A stretch of DNA of 64,000 bases. Source: JAUVKT01 sp036350795 (GTDB lineage: Bacteria > Bacteroidota > Bacteroidia > Bacteroidales > VadinHA17). Positions 1-9,239 of this stretch are shown here, piece after piece. The stretch covers positions 5,340 through 69,339 of the forward strand of contig JAZBNV010000038.1 in NCBI GenBank assembly GCA_036350795.1, read 5' to 3'. The notes under the pieces were generated by a model that saw nothing but the letters and a program-made list of their open reading frames with translations, did no database searches and was not told where the DNA came from. A program made the translations under genes and the position numbers. The stretch's first letter is position 1. Each line of letters starts with the position of its first letter.

Positions 1-1353
1 ATCTATCCGGGTCAGATTATATACCCTTTCAACATCAAAGCCTTTCTCAAAAGCTTCGGCAATTGAGAATATCCTCATATCGGTTGGCTCTGAAAGTTCT
101 CTTTCAATATCCTCAAAGGAAAGGTTGCGGTTACCAACAAAACCGTGCATACCCTGGCCGATCATCCTGAGGCCTTTTTGGATCACTTCTTCAAAGGTCC
201 GGCCAATTGCCATTACTTCACCCACACTTTTCATACTCGAGCCTATTTCGTGCGAGACACCCTGGAATTTATTCAGGTCCCAGCGCGGGATCTTGCAAAC
301 GATATAGTCGAGTGCCGGCTCAAAGCAGGCGGTAGTGGTTTTTGTTACAGAATTCTTTAATTCGTGCAAGCCATATCCCAGACCGAGTTTTGCGGCTACA
401 AAAGCCAGGGGGTAGCCTGTTGCCTTTGATGCCAGTGCGCTGGATCTTGATAAGCGGGCATTAACTTCTATCACCCTGTAATCTTCAGATTCAGGATCGA
501 GAGCATACTGTACATTACATTCACCAACAATACCAATATGCCTGATAATCTTGATCGACAGTTCCCTGAGTTTATGATATTCCCTGTTGGTAAGTGTTTG
601 AGAGGGTGCCACAACAATGCTCTCTCCGGTATGTATTCCAAGGGGATCAAAGTTTTCCATATTACATACCGTAATACAGTTATCATACCTGTCTCTTACT
701 ACCTCATATTCAACTTCTTTCCAGCCTTTTAGCGATTCTTCAACAAGAATCTGCGGGGAGTATGAGAAAGCTTTGGCAGCCAGGTGCTCAAGTTCTTTCC
801 TGTTAGTGCAAAATCCCGATCCCTGTCCGCCAAGAGTGTATGCAGCCCTGATAATAATCGGAAATCCCAGTTTGCCTGTTGCATCAAGAGCCTCTTCTAC
901 AGTACTTACTGCTATGGATCTGGGTGTTTTTACATTTATCTCGTTGAGTTTTTTCACAAATAATTCCCTGTCTTCGGTATCCATAATAGCACTAACTGGT
1001 GTGCCAAGAACCTTAACAGAGTACTTCTCGAATACACCTGAAGTATAAAGTTTTGTTCCGCAGTTAAGAGCTGTTTGTCCGCCAAAGGCTAATAATATAC
1101 CATCAGGTTTTTCTTTCTTTATTACCTTTTCGACAAAATGCGGGGTTACCGGCAGAAAATATATCTTATCAGCCAGTTTTTCGGAGGTTTGTACAGTGGC
1201 AATATTAGGGTTTATTAGCACTGTTTTAACACCTTCTTCCTTAAGGGCTTTCAGGGCCTGCGAGCCACTGTAGTCGAATTCACCGGCTTCTCCAATCTTA
1301 AGGGCACCGGAGCCAAGTATTACTACTTTTTGTATTTCTTTATTTAAACTCAT
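1..1353 (-). CDS. carB: Carbamoyl-phosphate synthase large subunit, N-terminal 451 codons (cut by window edge)
   Basis: Reading the minus strand from the ATG at 1353 gives an open frame of 451 codons that runs off the window at base 1. It begins MSLNKEIQKVVILGSGALKI and continues with GEAGEFDYSGSQALKALKEEG, the nucleotide-binding start of CarB. An ATP-grasp domain follows with AFGGQTALNCG, RAAYTLGGQGSGF and EVNARLSRSSALASKATGYPLA. CarB makes carbamoyl phosphate from ammonia (delivered by CarA), bicarbonate and two ATP, for pyrimidine and arginine synthesis. The full protein is about 1070 residues, so the second ATP-grasp half and the allosteric domain lie outside. Its ATG overlaps the carA TGA (ATGA), which points to translational coupling of the two subunits. 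Identity is very secure. Confidence 0.96.
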   Translation of the reverse strand, partial: MSLNKEIQKVVILGSGALKIGEAGEFDYSGSQALKALKEEGVKTVLINPNIATVQTSEKLADKIYFLPVTPHFVEKVIKKEKPDGILLAFGGQTALNCGTKLYTSGVFEKYSVKVLGTPVSAIMDTEDRELFVKKLNEINVKTPRSIAVSTVEEALDATGKLGFPIIIRAAYTLGGQGSGFCTNRKELEHLAAKAFSYSPQILVEESLKGWKEVEYEVVRDRYDNCITVCNMENFDPLGIHTGESIVVAPSQTLTNREYHKLRELSIKIIRHIGIVGECNVQYALDPESEDYRVIEVNARLSRSSALASKATGYPLAFVAAKLGLGYGLHELKNSVTKTTTACFEPALDYIVCKIPRWDLNKFQGVSHEIGSSMKSVGEVMAIGRTFEEVIQKGLRMIGQGMHGFVGNRNLSFEDIERELSEPTDMRIFSIAEAFEKGFDVERVYNLTRID

Positions 1354-2450
1354 TTCGTTGCTGTTTCCTGGGTCTTGTTTTGTTCTATCATACTGATAAA
1401 TTCATCAAAAAGGAAGTCTGTATCTGTCGGACCTCCTGATGCTTCAGGATGGAACTGGGTTGAGAAGAAGGGTTTTGAAACGTGTTTCATTCCCTCGTTG
1501 GTGTTGTCGTTGACATTTATAAACAGGGGCTCCCATTCTTTGCTGAGGGAGTTATTATCTACTGCGAAACCATGATTCTGTGATGTAATATATGCCCTGT
1601 CGGTTCCCACCTGCAGAACTGGTTGATTATGACTCCTGTGCCCGTATTTAAGTTTGTAGGTATCTGCGCCCGATGCAAGAGCCATCAGCTGGTTGCCCAG
1701 GCAGATTCCAAACACCGGGGTTTGTTGCTGAAGCGAGGATGCTATGTTTTTAATGGTTTCAGTACACATTTTCGGATCTCCGGGACCGTTGGAGATAAAC
1801 AGTCCGTCATATTCGAGCCTGCTGTAGTCAAAGTCCCAGGGCACCCTTATTATTGTTGTATTTCTTTTAAGCAGGTTCCGTATTATATTATATTTTACTC
1901 CACAATCGATAAGTACAATCCTGTATTTGCCATTGCCGTATTGCTGTGGTTCTGAGATGCTGACCTCCTTTACAAGGTTAATCTTATTAGGATCGTACAG
2001 TGAAGTTTCAGTGCCATCAGGTTCGATCTTCCCCAGCATTGCTCCCTTTTCCCTCAGTCTTTTCGTAAGAGCCCTTGTATCAATTCCATATATCCCCGGA
2101 ACATTGTTTTTTTCAAGCCACTGGTGGAGGCTTTCCGTGGCATTCCAGTGACTGTAATCAAAGGAGTAATCTGAAACAATCAGTCCGGAAATATGTATAG
2201 AGGAGGACTCGTGGAATTTGTACATGTCGTCTTCTTCTTCCACTCCCGGGGCACCGTAGTTGCCAACCAGGGGGTAGGTCAGACAGAGTATCTGTCCACG
2301 GTACGAAGGGTCGGTAAGGCTTTCGGGGTAACCGGTCATTGCTGTATTAAACACTACCTCCCCGGCAGAGGGTATAAGCTTGCCAAAAGACTTTCCCCGG
2401 TACACTGTTCCGTCCTCCAGGCTAAGTTTTACATTAGAGATTTTTGTCAT
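1350..2450 (-). CDS. carA: Carbamoyl-phosphate synthase small (glutaminase) subunit
   Basis: A 366-residue protein, the normal length for CarA. The N-terminal half carries the small-chain domain (SLEDGTVYRGKSFG, FNTAMTGYPESLTDPSY, GIDTRALTKRLREKG). The C-terminal half is a class I glutamine amidotransferase: nucleophile Cys near residue 250 in GICLGNQLMA and catalytic His near 334 in FHPEASGGP. It hydrolyses glutamine and channels ammonia to CarB. The stop overlaps the carB start by four bases, and the gene begins four bases after the stop of the upstream aminotransferase, so the three genes are probably one minus-strand transcript. No leader or riboswitch is seen because the upstream gene is so close. 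Confidence 0.96.
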   Translation of the reverse strand: MTKISNVKLSLEDGTVYRGKSFGKLIPSAGEVVFNTAMTGYPESLTDPSYRGQILCLTYPLVGNYGAPGVEEEDDMYKFHESSSIHISGLIVSDYSFDYSHWNATESLHQWLEKNNVPGIYGIDTRALTKRLREKGAMLGKIEPDGTETSLYDPNKINLVKEVSISEPQQYGNGKYRIVLIDCGVKYNIIRNLLKRNTTIIRVPWDFDYSRLEYDGLFISNGPGDPKMCTETIKNIASSLQQQTPVFGICLGNQLMALASGADTYKLKYGHRSHNQPVLQVGTDRAYITSQNHGFAVDNNSLSKEWEPLFINVNDNTNEGMKHVSKPFFSTQFHPEASGGPTDTDFLFDEFISMIEQNKTQETATK

Positions 2451-2454
2451 GCAG

Positions 2455-3630
2455 TCAGAAATTATTTTTTATTGCTTTCACTATCTTATCCAGGGCTTTT
2501 TCCAATATTGAAGTGGGGCAGGCAAGATTCATTCTCATATATCCTTCGCCACCGGGACCAAACATTGATCCTTCGTTCATCCCGATACCTGCTTTATTTA
2601 TAAAAAATTCATTGAGTTCTTTTCCGCCCATCTTCATTTTGCGGCAATCGAGCCATATCATATAGGTGGCTTCCGGAATTACTGCTCTAAGAGGCAGATC
2701 ACCGCTATTTAATTTTTCAACAACAAGCTTTACGTTCTTTGCGATATAGTCCAGCAGCTGGCTGAGCCATTCTTCACCTTTGCTGTAAGCTGCAATTGAG
2801 GCCTCTGTTCCGAAGATATTTCCTCCACTGATATGAAGGCTGTCAATTTGTTTTTGAAACTTATGCCTTAACTCCTTATCACTTATTACCACTGAAGATG
2901 TGGAAAGACCGGCCAGGTTAAATGTTTTACTGGGAGCATAGCATGTAATTGTTAATGATGCTGTTTTTTCGGAAAGGGATGCAGTTGGTAAGTGCTTAAA
3001 TCCCGGCAGTACCAGGTCGGAGTGTATTTCGTCACTAATAATGATGATATTGTATTCCAGGCATATTTCTGCAAGCTCCGCAAGCTCATCCTTATTCCAG
3101 GCCCTCCCAACAGGATTATGAGGGTTTGAAAGGATCAGCATTTTTGCTCCCCTTTCAGCTTTCTTTCTCAGGTCGTCAAAATCAAAATAATATCTTCCTT
3201 CTGTTTCCCTTAGCCTGTTAAATAGTAATTTCCTGCCGTGATCCTTTACTGCACCGAAAAAAGGAAAATAAACCGGTGGTTGAACAATTATACTATCCCC
3301 TGGCTTTGTATAGGCCAGGGTACAGATATTTACTGCCGGCACAATACCTGGGCTGAAAAGTATCCATTCCTTATCAATTTTCCATCCGTAATGTCTTTCA
3401 GTCCATGACACAAGTGTTTCGAAGTATTCATCCCTTCTTACAGTATATCCCAGGATTTCGTGCTTAAGGCGTTCTTTAATTGCATCAATTATAAAGGGAG
3501 GGGTAAGGAAGTCCATATCGGCAACCCACATTGGAATAAGTTTATCAGATCCAAAAACTTCTTTTCGAAGGTCGTATTTTACACAGTTTGTGCCCTGTCG
3601 GTCGACAGGTAAGTCGAAGTTGTATATCAT
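2455..3630 (-). CDS. PatB/MalY-family PLP aminotransferase (putative C-S lyase)
   Basis: A 391-residue fold-type I PLP enzyme. Visible family marks are PMWVADMDFLTPPFI near the N-terminus, SNPHNPVGRAW (cofactor and substrate binding), IISDEIHSDLV (Asp to the pyridine nitrogen) and the PLP lysine near residue 235 in APSKTFNLAGLS. These match the MalY/PatB group, whose members cleave cystathionine or cysteine conjugates to pyruvate, ammonia and a thiol; some act as aminotransferases. The exact substrate cannot be read from sequence. It is the first gene of the run leading into carA-carB with only a four-base gap, an association that looks positional rather than metabolic. Confidence 0.85.
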   Translation of the reverse strand: MIYNFDLPVDRQGTNCVKYDLRKEVFGSDKLIPMWVADMDFLTPPFIIDAIKERLKHEILGYTVRRDEYFETLVSWTERHYGWKIDKEWILFSPGIVPAVNICTLAYTKPGDSIIVQPPVYFPFFGAVKDHGRKLLFNRLRETEGRYYFDFDDLRKKAERGAKMLILSNPHNPVGRAWNKDELAELAEICLEYNIIIISDEIHSDLVLPGFKHLPTASLSEKTASLTITCYAPSKTFNLAGLSTSSVVISDKELRHKFQKQIDSLHISGGNIFGTEASIAAYSKGEEWLSQLLDYIAKNVKLVVEKLNSGDLPLRAVIPEATYMIWLDCRKMKMGGKELNEFFINKAGIGMNEGSMFGPGGEGYMRMNLACPTSILEKALDKIVKAIKNNF

Positions 3631-3719
3631 ATCCCGGGTGTCTGAATCCGGGGTTCAAATATAAGAAAAAAGGCTCAAGGCGCAATGCCTGGGACAAAAG
3701 TAAAAATTTGAACGGTGTA

Positions 3720-3774
3720 GATACCTTGCAGATACCTTGCAGAGACACCGCAGATACTTAGCAGAGACAAGGTG
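3720..3774. repeat. Five imperfect 11-bp tandem repeats
   Basis: Five consecutive 11-base units with consensus GATACCTTGCA. The first two are identical and the others vary at three or four positions (GAGACACCGCA, GATACTTAGCA, GAGACAAGGTG). They sit upstream of the PatB/MalY gene and abut the inverted-repeat element at 3774-3904. There are no spacers, so this is not a CRISPR. Confidence 0.8.
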
Positions 3775-3904
3775 AGGCTGTCTCATAAGGGCGCAATCTT
3801 TGTCATTTCGAGCTAATGCGAGAAATCAGGGTTCTGATTATCAGATGATTAGATCCCTCGGTTAACTCGGGATGACAAGAATATTATACTTTTGAGACAG
3901 CCTC
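3774..3904. repeat. MITE-like interspersed element, copy 1 (terminal inverted repeats)
   Basis: About 131 bases bounded by GAGGCTGTCTCATAAG on the left and its near-perfect inverse CTTTTGAGACAGCCTC on the right. The interior has a second inverted motif family (TGTCATTTCGAG... and CTCGGGATGACA). Related copies lie at 34119-34251, 53445-53635 and 59626-59757. It has no coding capacity. It lies between two minus-strand genes and could fold into a long hairpin acting as a terminator for the DUF2891-side transcript or as a non-autonomous mobile element. Confidence 0.8.
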
Positions 3905-3926
3905 TAAATATATGTTAATAAAAATA

Positions 3927-5030
3927 TCACCTGCTGTCGAGGGCCAGAAGAGCAAAGCTGGCCAGCCAGTGGCTGCCCTCGTAATGTCCGCTGGTAATAT
4001 CAGGAAGTGAGTGATTTACATGGATATCGCCCAGCCTGCGCAGGTGTTTATACTCGTCGAGATAAGAGGCCAGGTTGTAAAAGCACCATGCCCTGCTGTA
4101 ATTCAGTCCGTCGAGGTGGGCAAGCTGACCGTCGCCACGGTCTGTAACGATGCCAGGTTCGAGATAGTAATCGGGCTTTGCCAGCTCAGGCATAAAGCTT
4201 TTAATCCACTGGCGGAATTCTTCCTGGTCGAGCACTCTCATCATTATATTTACCTCTTCGAGGCAGGGTGAAAGGAAATCATTGCCGCCCGGTTCCCATG
4301 TCATAGGACAATCTTTGTCATAGAAAAAGAAATCTCTCGATCGTTCAGTAATTATGCTTACCAGTGCATCGTTGCCGGTAGTAAGAGCATAATCGTATGC
4401 AAAGGAAAGGCCAAAGGCAGTGTTAGTATGGGTGCCCACCCTGATAGGGTAGTTGAGTTTTGGCAGGAATTCAATATACATTTCTGCAATAAGACCGGAA
4501 AGAGGATCCAGGTTTTGATATAGTTTGCGGGCAAGAGGATCGTCCCAGGTGTATAATTCTTCAGCAAGCTTTAAGAGCCAGGCCCATCCGTAGGTTCTTT
4601 CAAAGGTCTTGTTTTGTTCTTCTTTAAAGTAGCTTATTTCGCTTGCTATATTGTCTTCTGTAATCCTTTCAAGAAGAAGGTTCTGAATTTGATCCCTGTT
4701 GTCGATATCAGGGAAATTCTTTAATAATTTAACCAGCGACCAGTGCCCGTGAACAGAAGAGTGCCAGTCGAAGCAGCCAAAGAATGCAGGATGAAGCACC
4801 CTTGGTGCCTTTAGGTCAGAATCACCGGTAATGGTCTGGTTGAGTTTATTGGGGTATTCCTGGCCTACACAGGCAAGTGGCAGTTTAGCCAGGCGCATAG
4901 CCTGTTCCAGGTCCAGAAGAGGTTCTTTTACCGTATCCCCGGGCGGGACTTCAGGTTTCTCTTCAATGGCATTATTGCATGCAGATAAAAGGCCGATAAG
5001 AATCAGAATAATATAGCTCCTTGCTTTCAT
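3927..5030 (-). CDS. DUF2891 family lipoprotein
   Basis: A 367-residue protein with a lipoprotein signal (hydrophobic stretch, then LLSACNN with the lipidated Cys at about 18). The rest matches the DUF2891 family: HPAFFGCFDWHSSVHGHWSL near residue 80, RTYGWAWLLKLAEEL, and late SGHYEGSHWLASFALLA. The spacing of helices and Trp/His/Asp residues suggests an alpha/alpha-toroid fold like glycan-active enzymes, but no activity is established for the family that I can cite. Transcription is divergent from the lipoprotein gene at 5189. Family assignment is good; function unknown. Confidence 0.82.
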   Translation of the reverse strand: MKARSYIILILIGLLSACNNAIEEKPEVPPGDTVKEPLLDLEQAMRLAKLPLACVGQEYPNKLNQTITGDSDLKAPRVLHPAFFGCFDWHSSVHGHWSLVKLLKNFPDIDNRDQIQNLLLERITEDNIASEISYFKEEQNKTFERTYGWAWLLKLAEELYTWDDPLARKLYQNLDPLSGLIAEMYIEFLPKLNYPIRVGTHTNTAFGLSFAYDYALTTGNDALVSIITERSRDFFFYDKDCPMTWEPGGNDFLSPCLEEVNIMMRVLDQEEFRQWIKSFMPELAKPDYYLEPGIVTDRGDGQLAHLDGLNYSRAWCFYNLASYLDEYKHLRRLGDIHVNHSLPDITSGHYEGSHWLASFALLALDSR

Positions 5031-5101
5031 TGGGGATAATATTTATTATAAAGGGAAAGGATTACGATTAATTTTATAATTTTATGGAATTAATAAAGTT
5101 A

Positions 5102-5109
5102 TATCTTTG
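5102..5109 (+). promoter_or_regulatory. Candidate Bacteroidota -7 element for the 5189 gene
   Basis: TATCTTTG matches the Bacteroidota -7 consensus TAnnTTTG, 79 bases upstream of the chosen ATG. No clear TTTG -33 element is visible at the expected spacing, so this rests on the -7 box alone. Confidence 0.4.
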
Positions 5110-5188
5110 TATAATTTTTATAAAGCTAAATAAAATAGCGCACGAAAAAATATTTCAGAAGAGCAATAATAAAATAAAAGAATATCCA

Positions 5189-6007
5189 ATGAAAAAAGTT
5201 GCACTAGTTCTAATACCTTTATTTATCGTGGCTGTTACAGGCCTTGTTTCATGCAATTCATGCAGCTCAAATAAATCTTCTGACCAGGAGAAAATTGAGA
5301 TTGAAGAAAAATTTTCAGAAGAAATTGAAGATGTGGTATATCCCTTGCCTACATCGGCCGATATAATCAGGATGTTAACCGAACTGGAGGTTGGTTATAT
5401 GATAGGGATATCAAACCCGGTTGAAAATGCCAAGCATTATGTTACCAGCAGGTCCAAGGCTATTAATATGGGGGTTTATGGTGCAGATTTATCCTATGCA
5501 ACCCTGTATAATATGAACCAGGATGTAATTAATTATCTTGATGCTATAAGGGTTCTGGCCAATGATTTAAATATGGCCAAGATTTATAACCAGAGATTAT
5601 ACGATGATATAAAGGATAGTTTTGATAATCGCGACAGGCTGGTTGATATTCTTGAGAATGCATTCAACGGCACCTATGCATATCTTCATAAAAACGAACA
5701 GCAGTCTCAGGCATTAATGGTTGTTGCAGGGGCCTGGGTTGAAGGGATGTATATTACCACGCATATTTCTGAAGCTACCTACCATGTAAATGGTATTGTT
5801 GAGGTTCTTCTGGAGCAGAAAAAATCATTTGAGATGTTTCTCGATCTTGCAGAGCCTCACAGAGATGATCCTAATGTGAAGGAAATTCTCGAACTCTTTG
5901 AACCGATGAGAATTATTTACCAGGGGATTGAAACCAGTCTGTCTATGACAAATGTTGAGGATATTACCCTTGAGATTGAAAGGCTGAGAGATAAGATAAC
6001 TTCATAA
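5189..6007 (+). CDS. Hypothetical lipoprotein, 272 residues
   Basis: The frame is open from 5084, but the first 35 codons look non-coding. The ATG at 5189 starts a clean lipoprotein signal (MKKVALVLIPLFIVAVTGLV, then SCNSC), so it is taken as the start. After an acidic linker the mature part is predicted mostly helical (SADIIRMLTELEVGYMIG, AKIYNQRLYDDIKD, EILELFEPMRIIYQG). I do not recognise a characterised family; similar Bacteroidota proteins are usually left hypothetical. It probably faces the periplasm, anchored to the inner or outer membrane. A strong terminator at 6027 closes the gene, so it is likely monocistronic. Confidence 0.8.
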   Translation: MKKVALVLIPLFIVAVTGLVSCNSCSSNKSSDQEKIEIEEKFSEEIEDVVYPLPTSADIIRMLTELEVGYMIGISNPVENAKHYVTSRSKAINMGVYGADLSYATLYNMNQDVINYLDAIRVLANDLNMAKIYNQRLYDDIKDSFDNRDRLVDILENAFNGTYAYLHKNEQQSQALMVVAGAWVEGMYITTHISEATYHVNGIVEVLLEQKKSFEMFLDLAEPHRDDPNVKEILELFEPMRIIYQGIETSLSMTNVEDITLEIERLRDKITS

Positions 6008-6026
6008 AACAAATAATTATTACTGG

Positions 6027-6066
6027 CCGCGAAGAAATATACTAGTATTACTTCGCGGTTTTTTTA
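6027..6066 (+). terminator. Rho-independent terminator after the 5189 lipoprotein gene
   Basis: CCGCGAAG (6027-6034) pairs with CTTCGCGG (6051-6058) and is followed directly by a run of T. The loop itself contains a further AT-rich palindrome. Confidence 0.85.
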
Positions 6067-6078
6067 TATTTTCCTCTT

Positions 6079-9000
6079 ATGAGAGAACCCGTACTACTTG
6101 CACTGGTACACATATTTGCAATACTTTCGAACATGAACCCCGGGGGGATAACTTCCAGGGGCAGGAAGATTCTGCACGGATACCTGAAGCGTTATCTCAC
6201 ACCTGAACTGGAGGATGAGTATCTAAGACTCTTCGAGGAAACCTATGAGTTTTATACCGAAGAACTGGCTAACCTGAGCGAGGAGAGTATTACCGGCGAA
6301 AGTTCACTGATAACATTCCAGATTACCAATATATGTCGCCAGATAAGGAAGGGTCTTTACCTTGATGAGAGGATGATAGTATTTCTTCAACTCCTTGAAT
6401 TTGTTTACGAAGACGATAAACTATCTGACCAGGAAAGAAAGGTAATTGAGATTGTAGGGACTACCTTTAATATATCGCAAAAGGAATATGACAATGCCTT
6501 TGCATTTATGCTGGGCGAAAGACTTGATGAGGTATCGGCCGATTGTATAATGATTGCTGAAGGATGTGATGGCGAGGAAAGTGATTCGTACTGGTTTGAA
6601 AATAAGGACAGCTGGAAGAAACTTGAAATAGAGAACCTGAAAGGAACTCTTTATTTTCTGCATGTTGCAAGTATTGATGCCCTTATTTTCTCGTATTCTG
6701 GCTCGCAGGCACTTTATTTTAAAGGAAGATCGGTTGTTCCGGGAAGGCCATACCTTCTTGAGCAGGGTGTAAGCATTAAGGGAAAATCAATAAGGTCTAT
6801 TTATTATTCTGGAATTATCAGGTACTTCTATCGTGATAAGTATTCGGATAAAATTATTTTCGAGGGTGATGATATAGAATACAGCTTTAAGAAATCAGAC
6901 CAGGGAGTGAAAAAGATGAGCTTCAGGGCTGATTCGGGCAACCTGATCGGGATAATGGGAGGCAGTGGCGTAGGAAAATCAACACTGCTTAATATTATGA
7001 ACGGGAAAATGAAACCTGATAATGGAAGGGTTTTTCTTAATGGCTACGATATTCATTCAGATTCGGAAGAATTAAAAGGACTGATAGGGTATATACCCCA
7101 GGATGATCTTCTGCTTGAAGAACTTACCGTTTATGCAAACCTGTATTATAATGCGCGCTTATGCTTTGGGAACCTCAATGATGAAGAGATCCGCGGATTG
7201 GTTGATAAGGTTATATCGGATCTGGAGCTTGATGAGATTCGGGACCTGCAGGTAGGAGATCCATTAAATAAAAAGATAAGTGGTGGCCAGAGAAAGCGCC
7301 TGAATATCGGACTGGAACTGATGAGGGAACCATCAATACTATTTGTCGACGAACCTACCTCAGGACTTTCATCGCATGATTCCAGCAAGGTGATGGAGTT
7401 GCTGAAGAGGCAGACACGAAAGGGAAGGTTAGTGTTTTCCATAATCCATCAGCCATCTTCAGACATACTTAAAAAGTTTGACCGCTTATGGATACTGGAT
7501 AAGGGTGGTCATATGATTTATGACGGCGATCCGGTTGATGCCCTGGTGTACTTCAAGACTGAAACCTCGCTTGCAAATGCAGCTGAGAGTGAATGCAGAA
7601 CCTGTGGCAATGTTGAAACTGACAATATCCTTCAGTTAATAGAGAATAAGCAGATACTTGAAGACGGCTCACATGGGAAGGAAAGGCAGATAAGCCCCCA
7701 GGAATGGTATATGAGGTACCAGAAAAATATGGCAGTTCTGCCTTTCAGAGGTGAAAGGCAGAAAATTGCCTTGCCGGTCAGCTTTTTTAAGGTACCCGAT
7801 AAGTTATCTCAGCTCAAGACATTCTTCAGACGTAATGTTCTGCGTAAATTCTCTGACCGGCAATATCTTACCATTAACCTCCTGGAGTCGCCGGCACTGG
7901 CTTTTATCCTGGCATTTTTGTCAAAATATACCAAGGATACAGGTTATCTGCTTGCCGACAATAAAAACCTGCCTGTCTTTCTTTTTATGGCTATTGTTGT
8001 AGCCCTTTTTGTGGGGCTTACTGTTAGTGCAGAGGAAATTTTTAAGGACAGGCGTATACTGGAGCGGCAGAAATACCTGGAGATAAGCCGCTTAAGTTAC
8101 CTGAGTTCAAAAATTGCCTTCCTTTTTGCCATGTCTGGATTACAGACCCTTTCATTTATACTGATTGCAAATACAATACTTGAAATCGAGGGGATGATAT
8201 TCAGATACTGGATTATCCTGTTTACAGTTTCATGTTTTGGCAATATGCTTGGACTTAATATATCGGCCGGCATGAAATCGGTGGTCAGTATTTATATTCT
8301 GATTCCTCTTATTCTTGTTCCCCAGTTGCTGCTTGGAGGTGCAATGATTAAATATGATGATTTGCACAGGTCTATGACGAGAGGGATATATGTTCCGGTG
8401 GTTGGTGATATAATGACTACCAGGTGGGCTTATGAGGCAATTACAGTTGAGCAGTTCAAGAATAATAAGTTTGAAAAGAATTTTTTTGAGTCGGATATGC
8501 AGATAAGTCAGAACGACTGGTATGCTTCTTTCCTGGTCCCCTCGCTGGTAACAAAGTTAAGGGAATGTGAGATTGCAGGTGATAACCCCAGTTACAGGGT
8601 GCAATACAATGATAATCTTTATAAGTTAAAAAAATATATAGGCCAGCTCTCTGAGTTGTCGGAGATTGATAACAGTGATATTGTTGAAAGGTTGGGCTCA
8701 GGATCCATTGATTCCAGCCTGGTTGCAGATGCCCTGAAAAGGCTCGACTCCCTGAGGTTATACTTCAGGAATACCAGTCTTTACTATGTTGCTGTTAAAG
8801 ACACCCAGATGATAAGGCTGGAGGCAAAATACGGAAAAGATGAGCTGGTTGAGCTTAAAGACAGGCACAGGAATGAAATGCTTTCAGAGATACTTTTAAA
8901 CCAGAACAGTACAGAAAAGTTGTTTGAGACAAAAAAATTACTGGTACAAAAAGCCGATCCTGTTTTTATGGAACCCACCTCTGTGCTCGGACGTGCACAT

Positions 9001-9183
9001 TTCTATGCACCCTACAAGATAGTAGGGTCGAAGAAGATAGATACCCTTACATTTAATGTTGCCGTAATATGGCTTATGTCAATCCTCCTTTTTATAAGCC
9101 TGTACTATAATTCACTAAAGGTCTTCCTGAGGAGACTCGAATCTCTTTCAATTGCAGGAAATATCAATAAAAGAGTAAGTTAA
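6079..9183 (+). CDS. ABC transporter, ATPase-permease fusion with TerB-like N-terminal domain
   Basis: A 1034-residue single-chain transporter of ABCG-like domain order (ATPase before permease). Residues 1-150 are helical and acidic and resemble TerB-type domains (VYEDDKLSDQERKVIEIVG). The nucleotide-binding domain spans roughly 260-500, with Walker A GGSGVGKST near 293, signature ISGGQRKRLNIG near 400, Walker B ILFVDEPTSG and a switch His in SIIHQPSSD. Membrane helices begin near 595 (LAFILAFLSKY, VFLFMAIVVALFVGLTV) and continue to about 770. A soluble insert of about 200 residues precedes a last helix near the C-terminus. Substrate unknown; ABC-2 exporters of this type are often annotated only generically. 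It starts 13 bases after the upstream terminator, so its promoter may overlap that hairpin. Confidence 0.85.
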   Translation: MREPVLLALVHIFAILSNMNPGGITSRGRKILHGYLKRYLTPELEDEYLRLFEETYEFYTEELANLSEESITGESSLITFQITNICRQIRKGLYLDERMIVFLQLLEFVYEDDKLSDQERKVIEIVGTTFNISQKEYDNAFAFMLGERLDEVSADCIMIAEGCDGEESDSYWFENKDSWKKLEIENLKGTLYFLHVASIDALIFSYSGSQALYFKGRSVVPGRPYLLEQGVSIKGKSIRSIYYSGIIRYFYRDKYSDKIIFEGDDIEYSFKKSDQGVKKMSFRADSGNLIGIMGGSGVGKSTLLNIMNGKMKPDNGRVFLNGYDIHSDSEELKGLIGYIPQDDLLLEELTVYANLYYNARLCFGNLNDEEIRGLVDKVISDLELDEIRDLQVGDPLNKKISGGQRKRLNIGLELMREPSILFVDEPTSGLSSHDSSKVMELLKRQTRKGRLVFSIIHQPSSDILKKFDRLWILDKGGHMIYDGDPVDALVYFKTETSLANAAESECRTCGNVETDNILQLIENKQILEDGSHGKERQISPQEWYMRYQKNMAVLPFRGERQKIALPVSFFKVPDKLSQLKTFFRRNVLRKFSDRQYLTINLLESPALAFILAFLSKYTKDTGYLLADNKNLPVFLFMAIVVALFVGLTVSAEEIFKDRRILERQKYLEISRLSYLSSKIAFLFAMSGLQTLSFILIANTILEIEGMIFRYWIILFTVSCFGNMLGLNISAGMKSVVSIYILIPLILVPQLLLGGAMIKYDDLHRSMTRGIYVPVVGDIMTTRWAYEAITVEQFKNNKFEKNFFESDMQISQNDWYASFLVPSLVTKLRECEIAGDNPSYRVQYNDNLYKLKKYIGQLSELSEIDNSDIVERLGSGSIDSSLVADALKRLDSLRLYFRNTSLYYVAVKDTQMIRLEAKYGKDELVELKDRHRNEMLSEILLNQNSTEKLFETKKLLVQKADPVFMEPTSVLGRAHFYAPYKIVGSKKIDTLTFNVAVIWLMSILLFISLYYNSLKVFLRRLESLSIAGNINKRVS

Positions 9184-9239
9184 AATAATTATCACCCGGG
9201 TTGGTAATGTCGTGCTTATAAGCTTATTTTGCGTTCGTA

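Noticed and set aside
617..1048. Plus-strand open frame of 143 codons near the left edge
   Set aside because: It is the reverse of carB, whose frame is continuous and rich in family motifs.
3720..3774. Possible CRISPR array
   Set aside because: The units are 11 bases, directly adjacent and without spacers; no cas genes are present.
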